Shown here: piece after piece, positions 47,931-57,015 of the stretch
Layout of the letters: every line of letters begins with the position of its first letter
How positions within the stretch are numbered: position 1 is the stretch's first letter
Source: JAGQOZ01 sp041399205
Lineage (GTDB): Bacteria > Planctomycetota > Planctomycetia > Pirellulales > Pirellulaceae
DNA: 64,000 nucleotides
Direction of reading: 5' to 3'
Assembly (NCBI GenBank): GCA_041399205.1
Contig: JAWKTK010000018.1
Location: forward strand, 140,220 to 204,219
Position numbers and translations under genes: made by a program
Notes under the pieces: model-generated
Told to the model about the DNA's origin: nothing
The model's database searches: none
What the model saw: the letters and a program-made list of their open reading frames with translations, nothing else

Positions 47931-48206
47931 TGTTGGTGTACTCCAAAGCGAGGACTAGTTGCGGTGCCAGGCCGAAGGATTGAAAAAATTCGCCCAGAAG
48001 CCACCTAGCCACCGATGGCGGTTCATTCGAAGCAACAGCCATTCTACCGAAGTCTCGGCTGCGTCGGCAAATTCGCAGCGAACGTTCGCTTCGAGACACT
48101 TCTTTCAAAAAGGCAAGCGTACAATGCCGAGTTGCCTTGGGGCGAATGGTTCGCTACAACCCATCATCCAGCGAATGATGCATTCTTGGCGTGATGATGG
48201 ATAGCA

Positions 48207-48980
48207 ATGGCAGCAGAAAAGTCTTTGGCAATTGTGCTTCGCACCGTCGAATTCAGCGAATCTAGCTACGTTGCCACGCTGTTCACGGAAGATTTTGGCA
48301 AGATCACCGCCTTGGCCAAAGGTGCCAGGCGACGCAAGAGTGCGTTCGAGTCTGCTCTTGACCTGCTGTCGGTTTCTCGCGTAGTGTTCCTGTCAAAATC
48401 GTCTGATTCTCTTGACTTATTAACGGAAGCTCGTTTGGAGAAAGCATTTCGGTCCAGCCAGAAAGAACTCGGCCGGTTCTACGCCGCGTTGTATCTGATT
48501 GAACTGGTCAATTTAATGACTGACAACCGCGATCCTCATCCCGACCTTTTTCGTACAACGGTCAGAAGCATTGGACAACTGGATCAAGGTGCGCCGATTG
48601 CGCCGAATGTTCTGAAGTTCGAACTCGCGATCCTGCGTCATTTAGGGCACTTGCCAGCGTTGCATGCGTGCAGCGAATGCAGTCGCACTGTGCCTGACGC
48701 GGCCAGGATGGCATTTGGAATTTGGAACGGAGGCGTGTTGTGCAATACCTGCAAAGTAGGCAAACGCAAAGTAGTCAGCCTAAGCTTGCCCGCGTTGCAG
48801 TTGTTGCGATCTTGGTCCGAACCAGAAATTGAAACAACGAATGACACGGATTCGTCACAGCCGCAGTTCGACACCGAATGGACCAAGGTGGCGGGCGAAG
48901 TTCGTGGTTTGATGAATCAATACCTGTGTGACACTTTAGGGCGTCGTCCCCAACTGTTCGACTTCCTGGGGTTTCACTAG
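48207..48980 (+). CDS. recO: DNA repair protein RecO
   Basis: 257 residues. The N-terminal OB fold begins KSLAIVLRTVEFSESSYVAT, LFTEDFGKITALAKGARRRK; the helical C-terminal domain contains a four-cysteine zinc site, CSEC near residue 153 and CNTC near 178. RecO loads RecA onto SSB-coated DNA with RecR in recombinational repair. Length is typical. ATG at 48207 follows ATGGATAGC. Three hairpin repeats come directly after the stop codon. Confidence 0.93.
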   Translation: MAAEKSLAIVLRTVEFSESSYVATLFTEDFGKITALAKGARRRKSAFESALDLLSVSRVVFLSKSSDSLDLLTEARLEKAFRSSQKELGRFYAALYLIELVNLMTDNRDPHPDLFRTTVRSIGQLDQGAPIAPNVLKFELAILRHLGHLPALHACSECSRTVPDAARMAFGIWNGGVLCNTCKVGKRKVVSLSLPALQLLRSWSEPEIETTNDTDSSQPQFDTEWTKVAGEVRGLMNQYLCDTLGRRPQLFDFLGFH

Positions 48981-48995
48981 ACAGTACGAACGGTG

Positions 48996-49317
48996 GGCTT
49001 ACCGTAGCCCGATGCGTCAGCAAGGATGTAAAAAATCCTAGCCCGACGCGTGAGCGAGGGGAATTGCGTATTCTCCCTCGCTCACGCATCGGGCTAAGAA
49101 AAAAAGGCACAGCCTAAAACAGGCCAGCAAGGATGTAAAAAATCCTAGCCCGACGCGTTAGCGAGGGGAATTGCGTATTCTCCCTCGCTCACACGTCGGG
49201 CTAAGAAAAAAAAGCACAGCCTAAAACAGGTCAGCAAGGATGTGAAAAATCCTAGCCCGACGCGTTAGCGAGGGAATTGCGTATTCTGCCTCGCTCACAC
49301 GTCGGGCTAAGATTGAG
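48996..49317. repeat. Three tandem 107 bp units, each with a long perfect hairpin
   Basis: Units begin (CAGCAAGGATGT) at 49018, 49125 and 49232, a period of 107 bases. Each contains TAGCCCGACGCGTGAGCGAG, a short AT-rich loop around AATTGCGTATTCT, and the reverse arm CCTCGCTCACGCATCGGGCT (or ACACGTCGGGCT), forming a stem of about 22 pairs, then AAGAAAAAAAGGCACAGCCT. A partial arm (GTAGCCCGATGCGTCAGC) precedes the first unit at 49004. Same hairpin family as at 23498 and 38096, here amplified in tandem between recO and the BamD-like gene. Confidence 0.9.
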
Positions 49318-49375
49318 CCGACAGGTCGTTTGTCCAACTAACCAACGCGTGATACAGACAAGGATGTCAGTGATC

Positions 49376-50602
49376 ATGAAACAGAATCTATTTCGGCCAG
49401 CGGTATATCTGATCGCTTTGGTTTGCCCTGCGTGTACTTCAACCGGACAGATGCAAGTGCCGGGACCGGGTGATTCGCAGGCGGACATTGTTTTCCGAGG
49501 CCAGGACGAGGAATCGGACGGCGTGCTGGGCAAATTCGGTCCTTCGCAGTTATATCAACAAGCCAAGAACGCAGCCGGATACGGACCGGACGAATCAGTC
49601 GCTCGGCAACTGTTCCAAGAAGGCGACGCGCTGTACCGCCAAGCGATTTCACAAGAAGGCAAACAGCGATCCGCCACGATGCTGGAGGCCGCCGACAAAT
49701 TCAAAGCGGCTGCCGATCGTTGGCCCAAATCGATCATCGAAGAAGACAGCCTGTTTCTCTTGGGCGAATGCTACTTCTTTTCTAATCGCTATCCCGATGC
49801 TTCGGAAGCGTACGACAAACTGGTCAAAAAGTTCGAGAACACTCGGTACATGGAAATCGTCGGCAAGCGGCGGTTCGCGATCGCTCAATATTGGATTGAC
49901 CATCAACAGAAAGTCGATCCAGATTTGCCCATCACGCCTAATTTATCCTCCAAAGACCTGCCGTTTTTCGACAAGTTTGGCCATGGTTTGCGAGTGCTAG
50001 ATAAAATTCGCTTGGACGATCCGACGGGCAAGTTGGCCGACGACGCGACGATGGCAGCGGCAATTTCGCACTTCAAAGCGGAACGCTATGTTCGTGCGGA
50101 CGAACTGTTCACCGATCTGCGGCGTTCCTTTCCCAACAGCGACCACCAATTCATGGCGCACCTGCTGGGCGTCAAATGCAAACTCAAGATCTACCAAGGT
50201 CCGGACTACAGCCAGATCCCGATTGAAGATGCGGAAAAGTTGATTCGACAAATTCAAATTCAGTTTCCGCAAGAAGCGGAAGGAGAACGCGAATTTTTGG
50301 TGAGTGCGTTGAAAGAGGTTCGGCTGAAACGAGCTCAACATGAAATGGGGTTGGCTCGCTACTACGATCGGCGCAAAGAATATTCCGCCGCGAGACATTA
50401 TTACAGCAAGGTTCGCACTGAATTCTCCGACACATCTTTGGCAGAAAAAGCGTCCAATCGCTTAGCGAGCATTTCTGACAAGCCGGATTCGCCCGAACAG
50501 AAAGTTCCGTGGCTAACCAAACTGTTCCCGACGCCTGAACGAGAAAAACCGTTGGTCGCTCGGAACCCACTGGACGTGGTCAAAGAGACAATTCGAAGGT
50601 AA
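49376..50602 (+). CDS. BamD-like TPR lipoprotein (outer membrane assembly)
   Basis: About 408 residues. An N-terminal signal (MKQNLFRPAVYLIALVCPAC) with a lipobox-type cysteine is followed by low-complexity sequence and then TPR repeats: YRQAISQEGKQRSATMLEAA, IIEEDSLFLLGECYFFSNRY, YVRADELFTDLRRSFPNSDH and GLARYYDRRKEYSAARHYYS. This matches the BamD/YfiO fold that supports the BamA complex in outer-membrane protein insertion, although it is longer than the 240-residue E. coli BamD. ATG at 49376 or 49364 may be the start. It is 61 bases upstream of lptE, so both serve the outer membrane. Confidence 0.8.
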   Translation: MKQNLFRPAVYLIALVCPACTSTGQMQVPGPGDSQADIVFRGQDEESDGVLGKFGPSQLYQQAKNAAGYGPDESVARQLFQEGDALYRQAISQEGKQRSATMLEAADKFKAAADRWPKSIIEEDSLFLLGECYFFSNRYPDASEAYDKLVKKFENTRYMEIVGKRRFAIAQYWIDHQQKVDPDLPITPNLSSKDLPFFDKFGHGLRVLDKIRLDDPTGKLADDATMAAAISHFKAERYVRADELFTDLRRSFPNSDHQFMAHLLGVKCKLKIYQGPDYSQIPIEDAEKLIRQIQIQFPQEAEGEREFLVSALKEVRLKRAQHEMGLARYYDRRKEYSAARHYYSKVRTEFSDTSLAEKASNRLASISDKPDSPEQKVPWLTKLFPTPEREKPLVARNPLDVVKETIRR

Positions 50603-50663
50603 TTGCGTTCGTTTTTTGCGGTCCGTTTACCTGCTGACGTAAATCAAGGCCACACCGCCTCAC

Positions 50664-51209
50664 ATGATTGTTCCATCGCCAATACGTCTAATTCGCCACG
50701 GCCTGCTAGGACTGTCGCTGGTCTGGGCGATGTCGGGCTGCGCCAGTTACAACATGGGCCACGGTTCGCTGTTTCGATCGGACGTGCGAACCGTTCACGT
50801 ACCCGTGTTTCAGTCGGACAGTTATCGCGACGGTCTGGGCGAACGCTTGACCGAAGCTGTCGTGAAAGAAATCGAAGCGAAGACACCATACAAAGTGGTT
50901 TCCGCCGAAATGGCAGATAGCGTGCTGGATGGCCGCATCATGTCTGAAAGCAAACGCGTCATTGGAGAAGACGCCTTTGATGTGCCCAGGTTGATTGAAG
51001 CGGATCTGGTGGCGCATGTGGAATGGAAAACTCGTGGCGGCCAGCCTATTGGCAGTTCGTTCGACTTGCCGCTGAATGGATTGGAATTGCGAGTGAACGA
51101 GGCGAAGCAGTTCATCCCCGAAGCGGGTCAGTCGATCGCCAGTTCGCACCAAGAGATGATTCGCGAATTGGCTCGACAGATCGTGGCACAGATGGAAATG
51201 CCGTGGTAG
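50664..51209 (+). CDS. lptE: LPS assembly lipoprotein LptE
   Basis: 181 residues. The signal ends in a lipobox, MSGC, with Cys at about 26. The LptE fold follows: VRTVHVPVFQSDSYRDGLGE, RLTEAVVKEIEAKTPYKVVS, ADSVLDGRIMSESKRVIGE, ending in LARQIVAQMEMPW. With LptD it would insert lipopolysaccharide in the outer membrane, in line with planctomycetes having LPS-type envelopes. Ends 9 bases before the folP start, so the BamD-like, lptE and folP genes may form one operon. Confidence 0.87.
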   Translation: MIVPSPIRLIRHGLLGLSLVWAMSGCASYNMGHGSLFRSDVRTVHVPVFQSDSYRDGLGERLTEAVVKEIEAKTPYKVVSAEMADSVLDGRIMSESKRVIGEDAFDVPRLIEADLVAHVEWKTRGGQPIGSSFDLPLNGLELRVNEAKQFIPEAGQSIASSHQEMIRELARQIVAQMEMPW

Positions 51210-51218
51210 ATTGTCGCC

Positions 51219-52132
51219 ATGGATTCTACATCATTATCTGCAAACGCGTCTCTGGACGCTCGTTTTCCCTTTCGCTCACATCGTTGGCAACTGCGGCGTA
51301 GCGTGCTGGAATTTGATACGTCGCCGCAACTAATGGGTATTGTCAACGTGACGCCGGATAGCTTTTCTGATGGCGGTCGCTGGTTTGAAACCGTCTTGGC
51401 CGTCGAACACGGCTTGCGATTGGCAGAAGAAGGCGCAGCAATCTTGGATGTGGGCGGCGAAAGTACTCGGCCGTTTCCAGCCCGTAAGCGAAGCGGAAGA
51501 ATGTACGCCGAGTGATCTCGGTGGTGCAGCAATTGGCCGAACAGACCGACGTACCGATTTCCATTGATACGTCCAAAGCCAAAGTGGCTGAAGAAGCGTT
51601 AGCCGCCGGGGCTCAAATCATCAATGACGTCACAGGCCTGGAAGGGACGATCGCATGATTCGCGTGGCCATTGATTCCGACGCGGCTGTAGCGCGATGCA
51701 CATGCAAGGCACCCCGCAAACGATGCAAGACAATCCCACGTATGACAATGTGGTGTCAGACATTTTCAACTATCTGCAACAGCGTCAAAAAAATTGGTCG
51801 CAGCAGGCGTTGCCCAAGAACGGATTTGTTTGGATCCCGGAATTGGTTTCGGCAAATCGCATCAACATAACTTGACGTTGGTGGCCCATTGCGGCCAGTT
51901 TCATTCGCTGGGTTGTCCCATTTTGGTCGGCCATTCTAGAAAAGGCTTCTTGGCCAAAATCATCGGCAATGCCAAGGCGGATCGCACGTTCGCTACTGTT
52001 GGCGCGGCACTGGTGATGGCTCAGCAAGGGATTCAGGTGATTCGAGTGCACGATGTTCTAGCCACAAAACAGGCTCTAGCGGCATTTGTGGCCTGTGGCG
52101 GAGTCGACGGGTGCGCAGGGACGCTAGAGTAG
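51219..52132 (+). pseudogene. folP: Dihydropteroate synthase, with about five frameshifts
   Basis: Folate-pathway enzyme joining pterin pyrophosphate and p-aminobenzoate. All family signatures are present but spread over frames: LMGIVNVTPDSFSDGGRW and AILDVGGESTRP in the first; FQPVSEAEE in the second; VPISIDTSKAKVAEEALAAG, INDVTGLEG in the third; then MIRVAID; then MHMQGTPQTMQDNP; then ICLDPGIGFGKSHQHNL and VGHSRKGFLAKI. Shifts fall near 51475, 51505, 51650, 51690 and 51790. As the motifs themselves are well conserved, sequencing indels are likelier than decay, since a planctomycete normally needs folP. Confidence 0.85.
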
Positions 52133-52203
52133 CATTGCCGGAAAATGGTATATTGTTCGCTTCGTTTTTTTCGAACCGAATTTACCTGGCGCTCCACAAC
52201 GCT

Positions 52204-53374
52204 ATGCCCGATTTTGCTTGTCATTCACGAATAAAGTACCTTGTATGGTCGTGGTGCTGCCTTGCCTCATGCCTGTGGGCCGAAGATGGAGCGGACATCC
52301 CGCGGTTTGAATTTGTCAAATCGCAAAGCCACATTGTGAACTACGCGTTTTCACCGAAGGGTGATTACGTGGCGTCGGCGTCATCGCATGGCAAGATATC
52401 GATTGAAAAAACCAACGAAGCGGAGCTGGTTCAAGATCACCGATCCGACTCCCTTGCTGGACGCGTTGAATTCGACCGCTTTGATCAGCGCGAACGCGCC
52501 TATCTGCAGTTGGCTTCCCTGGGACGGCAAGTCCAACCTTGCCGCGCGAACGCTTGGAATCGCCGCCTTCGTTTGAAGTTCGCCGACGCCTTGAAAAGCT
52601 ATTGGAGTGGATTGACGAATCGACCGGTTCGCCGCACCAACGCTTGGTGACGCAACTGCGGTTCGCTACGGACGGCCGGGTTTTGGCGTCGGGCAGTCTG
52701 GACAAAACGGTACGGCTGTGGAATCCCCAAACGCATCAAATCCAAGCTCGCTTCGGTCCACTGGAAGAAGAAGTGACGGCGTTGGATATTGCATCAGATT
52801 GATTGCCGTAGGTGACGCCGGAAACAATATCTATTTATACAATCGAATTGATCGGTCGAGTGAACGTTTGATTTTGACAGGGCACAAGGCGACCATTCGA
52901 GGACTGTGTCTCACCAAAGACGAATCCGTTTTGTTTTCCGCCGCCGGCTTTGATGCTCGGATCGGTGTGTGGAAGCTACCGCCAGATGGAACGCAGCCCA
53001 GCGATCAAGTTCGCTGGTTGACGGAACACAAAGACGCGGTGATGTGCTTGGCGTATTCACCACAACAGAATCGGTTGGCCAGCGGCGGCTATGAAAATCA
53101 GATCTTGATCTGGGACGTTCATTCGCTGCAAGTGATTCGGCGACTGGATGAACCGCAGAGCACGGTTCGGTGCGTGTGTTTTTCGCCCGATGGAAGTTTG
53201 CTGGCGGCTTGCGGAGACGACAAAGTGATTCGCCTCTGGAACACTCGGTCCTGGACGTCGACAGAACTGGATCGAAAGATGGAAAACGTCCAACACATTT
53301 GCTTTTCGCCCGACGGTGACATTTTGTTGTCAGTCAACAATGCGGGCGAATGCTGGACTTGGGCGCGAAAGTAA
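52204..53374 (+). pseudogene. Secreted WD40-repeat protein, with at least three frameshifts
   Basis: Begins at ATG 52204 with a signal peptide-like segment (LVWSWCCLASCLWAEDGAD), then WD40 blades: HIVNYAFSPKGDYVASASS in the first frame, LRFATDGRVLASGSLDKTVRLWNP in another (around 52650-52735), RLIAVGDAGNNIYLYN then AVMCLAYSPQQNRLASGGYE and TVRCVCFSPDGSLLAACGDD in the last (52800-53374). Breaks lie near 52400-52440, 52560 and 52800. It would form a beta-propeller of about six blades for protein contacts in the periplasm. It follows folP by 71 bases. Confidence 0.8.
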
Positions 53375-53384
53375 TATTCGCATT

Positions 53385-53952
53385 ATGGAGAATCCCTACG
53401 AAAGCCCTCGCGAAACAAACCCGCTGGACGTGCCTGCTTTGGGAGGTCGCTCCAGTCTTACTTCGCAAGTGACGTCGGGACTCTTTGGCGGACTATCAAT
53501 TGGCGCCACAACCGGTTCAGCTGGCAGCGGAATCTTTGGGATTGTGGCGGGAATCGTACTGGTTTGGCAAGCTGCGGATCAAGCGGTGGGCAGTGTCGAG
53601 ACAGTCTTGGCCATGACATTGGCCACGGCCATCATGGGCACGATTTCAGGCGCCGTTGTCGGGTTGTTGCTGGGGATCGTTTTAGGAGTGGTTTCGTTTC
53701 GTTGGTTGCGTCGTGAAAATGCGTTACAAACAACAGGCACGATCGCTGGTGGATTCTTGGGCATGGTCATGGGCTTGATTGGCGGGCGCTCTGGTGGGGC
53801 GATTTGTGGCGCAGGAATCGGCACAGACCCTGATTGTGATCGGCACCGGAGGCGTTTGTGGCATCGTGTCGGGCTTGCTGGGCGGCAAGATGTTGGGTCG
53901 AGGCTTAGCGACGCTCCGCACGACAGATTCGCATCGAGGCCAAGACGCATAG
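53385..53952 (+). CDS. Small polytopic membrane protein with NPYESP N-terminus, frameshifted near the end
   Basis: Begins MENPYESPRETNPLDVPALG, the NPYxSP opening seen in many planctomycete membrane proteins. Four or so Gly/Ala-rich hydrophobic helices follow (IFGIVAGIVLVWQAAD, GAVVGLLLGIVLGVVSF, GTIAGGFLGMVMGLIGG). Near 53815 the frame shifts; the continuation ALIVIGTGGVCGIVSGLLGG-type text is in the next frame (QTLIVIGTGGVCGIVSGLLG, then KMLGRGLATLR) and stops at 53952. Glycine-zipper-like composition. No function is known. Confidence 0.66.
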
Positions 53953-54088
53953 TGGCATCGGACCCCAACCGCTGCCGACGCGGTTCGAAGATGATCTAGG
54001 CCCGCGAGCGAAGTTGCCACATGTCAGTTTGGGTAATACAAGTCGCCTTGCTGGCTAGGCTCTGTCACGATACTATTTACCTTCCTAC

Positions 54089-54174
54089 GGCCGGGTGGCG
54101 GAATTGGCAGACGCACAGGATTTAAAATCCTGTGGGAGGTAACTCCCGTACGGGTTCAAGTCCCGTCCCGGCTA
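54089..54174 (+). tRNA. tRNA-Leu (anticodon UAA)
   Basis: Class II tRNA with a long variable arm (GTGGGAGGTAACTCCCGT). Anticodon stem CAGGA/TCCTG with loop TTTAAAA, anticodon TAA. T-arm ACGGG-TTCAAGT-CCCGT. The acceptor stem closes when the gene is started at 54089 (GGCCGGG with CCCGGCT, first pair G-U); discriminator A is at 54174. CCA is not encoded. Confidence 0.95.
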
Positions 54175-54578
54175 TCTTTTTGTCAATCAACGCTATCGCT
54201 CGGAGTTCCGCTGCGTTGTTTTCGTTGCAAACAATCTGTCGTTTGTGCGCTCGATTGCGAAAGCCGCCTTAGCGCGTCATCAGCGTAGCCGGCGTTCAGT
54301 CGCCTTCGGATAGCTTGGTTCGCATCAAGATCCCGTGTTCAGCGATTGCCAAATTCCGTTCGCGTTTACGCAACTTCGCCAGCACATGGATACGCATCTC
54401 CAGGCCGGCGGACGACTATGCGATTTCACGCCAGTCGCCATTGACGAAAAGCTGTCAAGAAAATAATCTTCGCCACTTACAGCCGCGACCCCACGCCCAG
54501 TTTGCCCTTTGCTAGCAAATCAATTCCACTAGCGTCATGTCATTTTGAATTACACAACCCATCAGAACGGATGCTGCC
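54175..54578. other. Intergenic region after tRNA-Leu
   Basis: About 400 bases before the FlgI-like gene. I see no gene, strong terminator or repeat. It should contain the promoter of the FlgI-like gene. Confidence 0.45.
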
Positions 54579-56273
54579 ATGGGCCGACGAACGATTTCTT
54601 TCTGGACTGCCGTCTTCACGGCGACAAGCTTGTTACTTACAGGCTGTCACAATAAACCGGTCGTACGTTCTCAGAATCCGGATGACAACCTATTGGCAGA
54701 ACGAGAAGTGCAGACGGTGGGCGACATCACTGCGCCGGTTGGACTGCGAGCGGTTCGAGCCGAAGGATTGACGTTGGTGAATTCGTTACGAGCGACCGGC
54801 AGTGACCCACCGCCCAATTCGCAGCGAACGATGGTGATTGAGGACATGAAGCGGCGAAGCATCGAAAATCCGAACGAGATTCTCGCTTCGCCCAACACAT
54901 CCATTGTTGTGGTACGAGGCATCATTCCGCCGGGCGCACAAAAAGGGGATCGCATTGACGTGGAAGTCACCGTTCCTCGGCGCAGCGGCACCACCAGCCT
55001 GGAAGGTGGTTGGATGCTGCAAGCTCGTCTGCTGGAAACTGCGTACCTGGGCAATCAGTTACGAACCGGTAGAACCTTAGCCTACGCCGAAGGTTCCATC
55101 ATGACTGACAGCCAAATTGAAGGAGAAACCAGCGAAGTGGCGCAGGTTCATGGACGAGTCATCGGCGGAGGTGTGGTCAACACAGACCGTTCGCTGGGGT
55201 TGGCTCTCCGTTCGGATCGCCACACGGGCATCTATTCCATCAAAGTCAGCGACGCCATCAACCGACGATTTCATCATTTTGATCGAGGCAGCAAAAAGGG
55301 CGCAGCCAATCCTAAAACCGACAAGTACATCGAACTGGCCGTGCAGCCACACTATCGCAACAATTTGCTGAGGTATTTGCGAGTGGTTCAATTAGTTCCG
55401 TTGCGAGAATACACGGCGGAAATGCCCGATCAACTAGAACGACTTGGAAACGAACTACGGGCCATAGAAACTTCGCAAATGGCCGCCTTGGAATTGGAGG
55501 CCATCGGAGACCAAGCGGCTCCTACCTTGCGATCTGGTCTAGAAGCGTCCGAACCATTGATTCGCTTTTATTCGGCCGAAGCGTTGGCCTACCTGAACGA
55601 CGCCTCGGCCGTCCCCTACCTTAAAGAAGCCATCGAAACGGAACCGGCCTTTCGCTGGAACGGTTTGACGGCGCTGGCCGCCATGATTGACGTTGATGCG
55701 CACGAAGCATTGTCTGAATTGATGCATTCCGAAAGCGCGGAAACTCGATACGGCGCATTCGACGCTTTGCGAGAAGCGAATCCTCGCAACCCGTTGGTCC
55801 AAGGCCAAGTGCTAGGAGACATTTTGGTGATGCATCACGTGCCATCGGATCAAGAACCCATGGTTCACGTGCGTCGGCAAGGCCGACCTGAAATGGTGAT
55901 GTTCGGTAGCCAAGTTCAGCTGCAAGCGCCATTCGCGCTATTCGCAGGCCATGACATCATGGTCAAATCGGACGGTGACAAAGTGAAAGTGATTCGTTTT
56001 CACGTGAGTCCGGATCGAGGCGACCAGGTTCGCTATTGTCGTTTTGACTTGCAGGAAATCGTCAAAGCCATGGTCGAACTCAATGGCTCGTACGCCGACG
56101 TGATCACCGTTATCATGGAAGCCAAAGAAAAAGGTTGCTTTGGTGGCCGAGTTGTCTTTGACGCGTTGCCTAAATCAGGCCGTCAATACACTCCGGAAAT
56201 TGCCGATGAAGCGGACGAACCATTCGAATCCGAAGACGACGCTGCCGAACAGAACGTGACAGACGCGGCGTAG
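54579..56273 (+). CDS. FlgI-like lipoprotein with internal HEAT-type repeats
   Basis: 564 residues. A lipoprotein signal (FTATSLLLTGC, Cys about 22) replaces the usual FlgI periplasmic signal. The first 280 residues resemble the flagellar P-ring protein FlgI (VGLRAVRAEGLTLVNSLRAT, VVVRGIIPPGAQKGDRIDVE, IKVSDAINRRFH). About residues 300-420 hold HEAT-like repeats (AALELEAIGDQAAPTLRSGL, IRFYSAEALAYLNDASAVPY, RYGAFDALREANPRNPLVQG), and the end returns to a FlgI-like strand-rich part with an acidic tail. The HEAT insertion and lipobox suggest a surface or envelope complex rather than a standard flagellar P-ring. No other flagellar genes are nearby. Confidence 0.8.
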   Translation: MGRRTISFWTAVFTATSLLLTGCHNKPVVRSQNPDDNLLAEREVQTVGDITAPVGLRAVRAEGLTLVNSLRATGSDPPPNSQRTMVIEDMKRRSIENPNEILASPNTSIVVVRGIIPPGAQKGDRIDVEVTVPRRSGTTSLEGGWMLQARLLETAYLGNQLRTGRTLAYAEGSIMTDSQIEGETSEVAQVHGRVIGGGVVNTDRSLGLALRSDRHTGIYSIKVSDAINRRFHHFDRGSKKGAANPKTDKYIELAVQPHYRNNLLRYLRVVQLVPLREYTAEMPDQLERLGNELRAIETSQMAALELEAIGDQAAPTLRSGLEASEPLIRFYSAEALAYLNDASAVPYLKEAIETEPAFRWNGLTALAAMIDVDAHEALSELMHSESAETRYGAFDALREANPRNPLVQGQVLGDILVMHHVPSDQEPMVHVRRQGRPEMVMFGSQVQLQAPFALFAGHDIMVKSDGDKVKVIRFHVSPDRGDQVRYCRFDLQEIVKAMVELNGSYADVITVIMEAKEKGCFGGRVVFDALPKSGRQYTPEIADEADEPFESEDDAAEQNVTDAA

Positions 56274-56291
56274 CATGCCTGCCGCCGCAGC

Positions 56292-56681
56292 CTACTCAAT
56301 CAATTGGTGAAAATAGTAACACAGTCCGTCCGGAGCAACGACAAAGAAGACGCGGTATCGCTGACCGTCTCGTTCGTCCACGCGTTCGTTGCCAATGGGA
56401 ACACCGCGTGATGCCCATTCCTCTTTCGTTCGATCCAAACAGGCGACTCGGATGGCAGCACCTTCATTGCCAGGATCCAGGCCATTGATCGCAAAACCGA
56501 TCCGCACTCCGTCTCGTTCCATGATCACCGTTGGCACGGGCGACGTCTGTCGTTCTACTTCGGTCAAGCCAAAGTGTTCAGCATACCACGTGGCGGCCTG
56601 ATCGATATCGGTGACGGGCAAACCAAGAATGTCATCGCCATAGGGAAAGGCAGCTTCAAAAAGAGTGGTAGTTTGGTTCAT
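56292..56681 (-). CDS. VOC (glyoxalase/bleomycin-resistance) family protein
   Basis: About 129 residues, one VOC module of the usual size: DDILGLPVTDIDQAATWYAE, HFGLTEVERQTSPVPTVIME, RDGVRIGFAINGLDPGNEG, and the end YRVFFVVAPDGLCYYFHQLIE. Members are metal-dependent lyases, dioxygenases or binding proteins; the substrate is not deducible. ATG at 56681 is preferred over 56780, which adds unrelated sequence. Convergent with the FlgI-like gene. Confidence 0.85.
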   Translation of the reverse strand: MNQTTTLFEAAFPYGDDILGLPVTDIDQAATWYAEHFGLTEVERQTSPVPTVIMERDGVRIGFAINGLDPGNEGAAIRVACLDRTKEEWASRGVPIGNERVDERDGQRYRVFFVVAPDGLCYYFHQLIE

Positions 56682-56940
56682 CAATGGTACTCGGCTGTTG
56701 ACGGGTAAATTCGACACGACGGATTGATCTAGCGGAAAGTATTCGCCAGATATCTTACGACACAAGCGAACTGACTGCATCCGGTTTGGAGCGAATTCCG
56801 ATTGCCTGTTGTTCGTTCCAGATCATTCGTATTCGCGATTTCGTCAGCAAGAATTGGTTGTCCCACGCGGCGAATTCTGCGTATGATGAACCAAAGCTGT
56901 GTGTTCTATTGACGTACGCAGTTGAATTTGGTGCTTTTTC

Positions 56941-57015
56941 ATGAACGCGTCATGGCAACAGCCTCAAAACCAGCCACAAGACGCATCTAAGGCCGCGTTG
57001 AAATCTAAGCAATGA
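56941..57015 (+). CDS. Possible 24-residue leader ORF overlapping the DUF4129 gene start
   Basis: ATG at 56941 gives MNASWQQPQNQPQDASKAAL and KSKQ, then TGA that overlaps the next ATG (ATGA). This arrangement is typical of translational coupling. There is no clear ribosome site, so it may be chance. The rest of the 56682-56940 gap has no gene that I can support. Confidence 0.3.
   Translation: MNASWQQPQNQPQDASKAALKSKQ

Noticed and set aside
54579..56273. Flagellar gene cluster
   Set aside because: Only one FlgI-like protein is present, with a lipobox and HEAT repeats; no other flagellar genes flank it.
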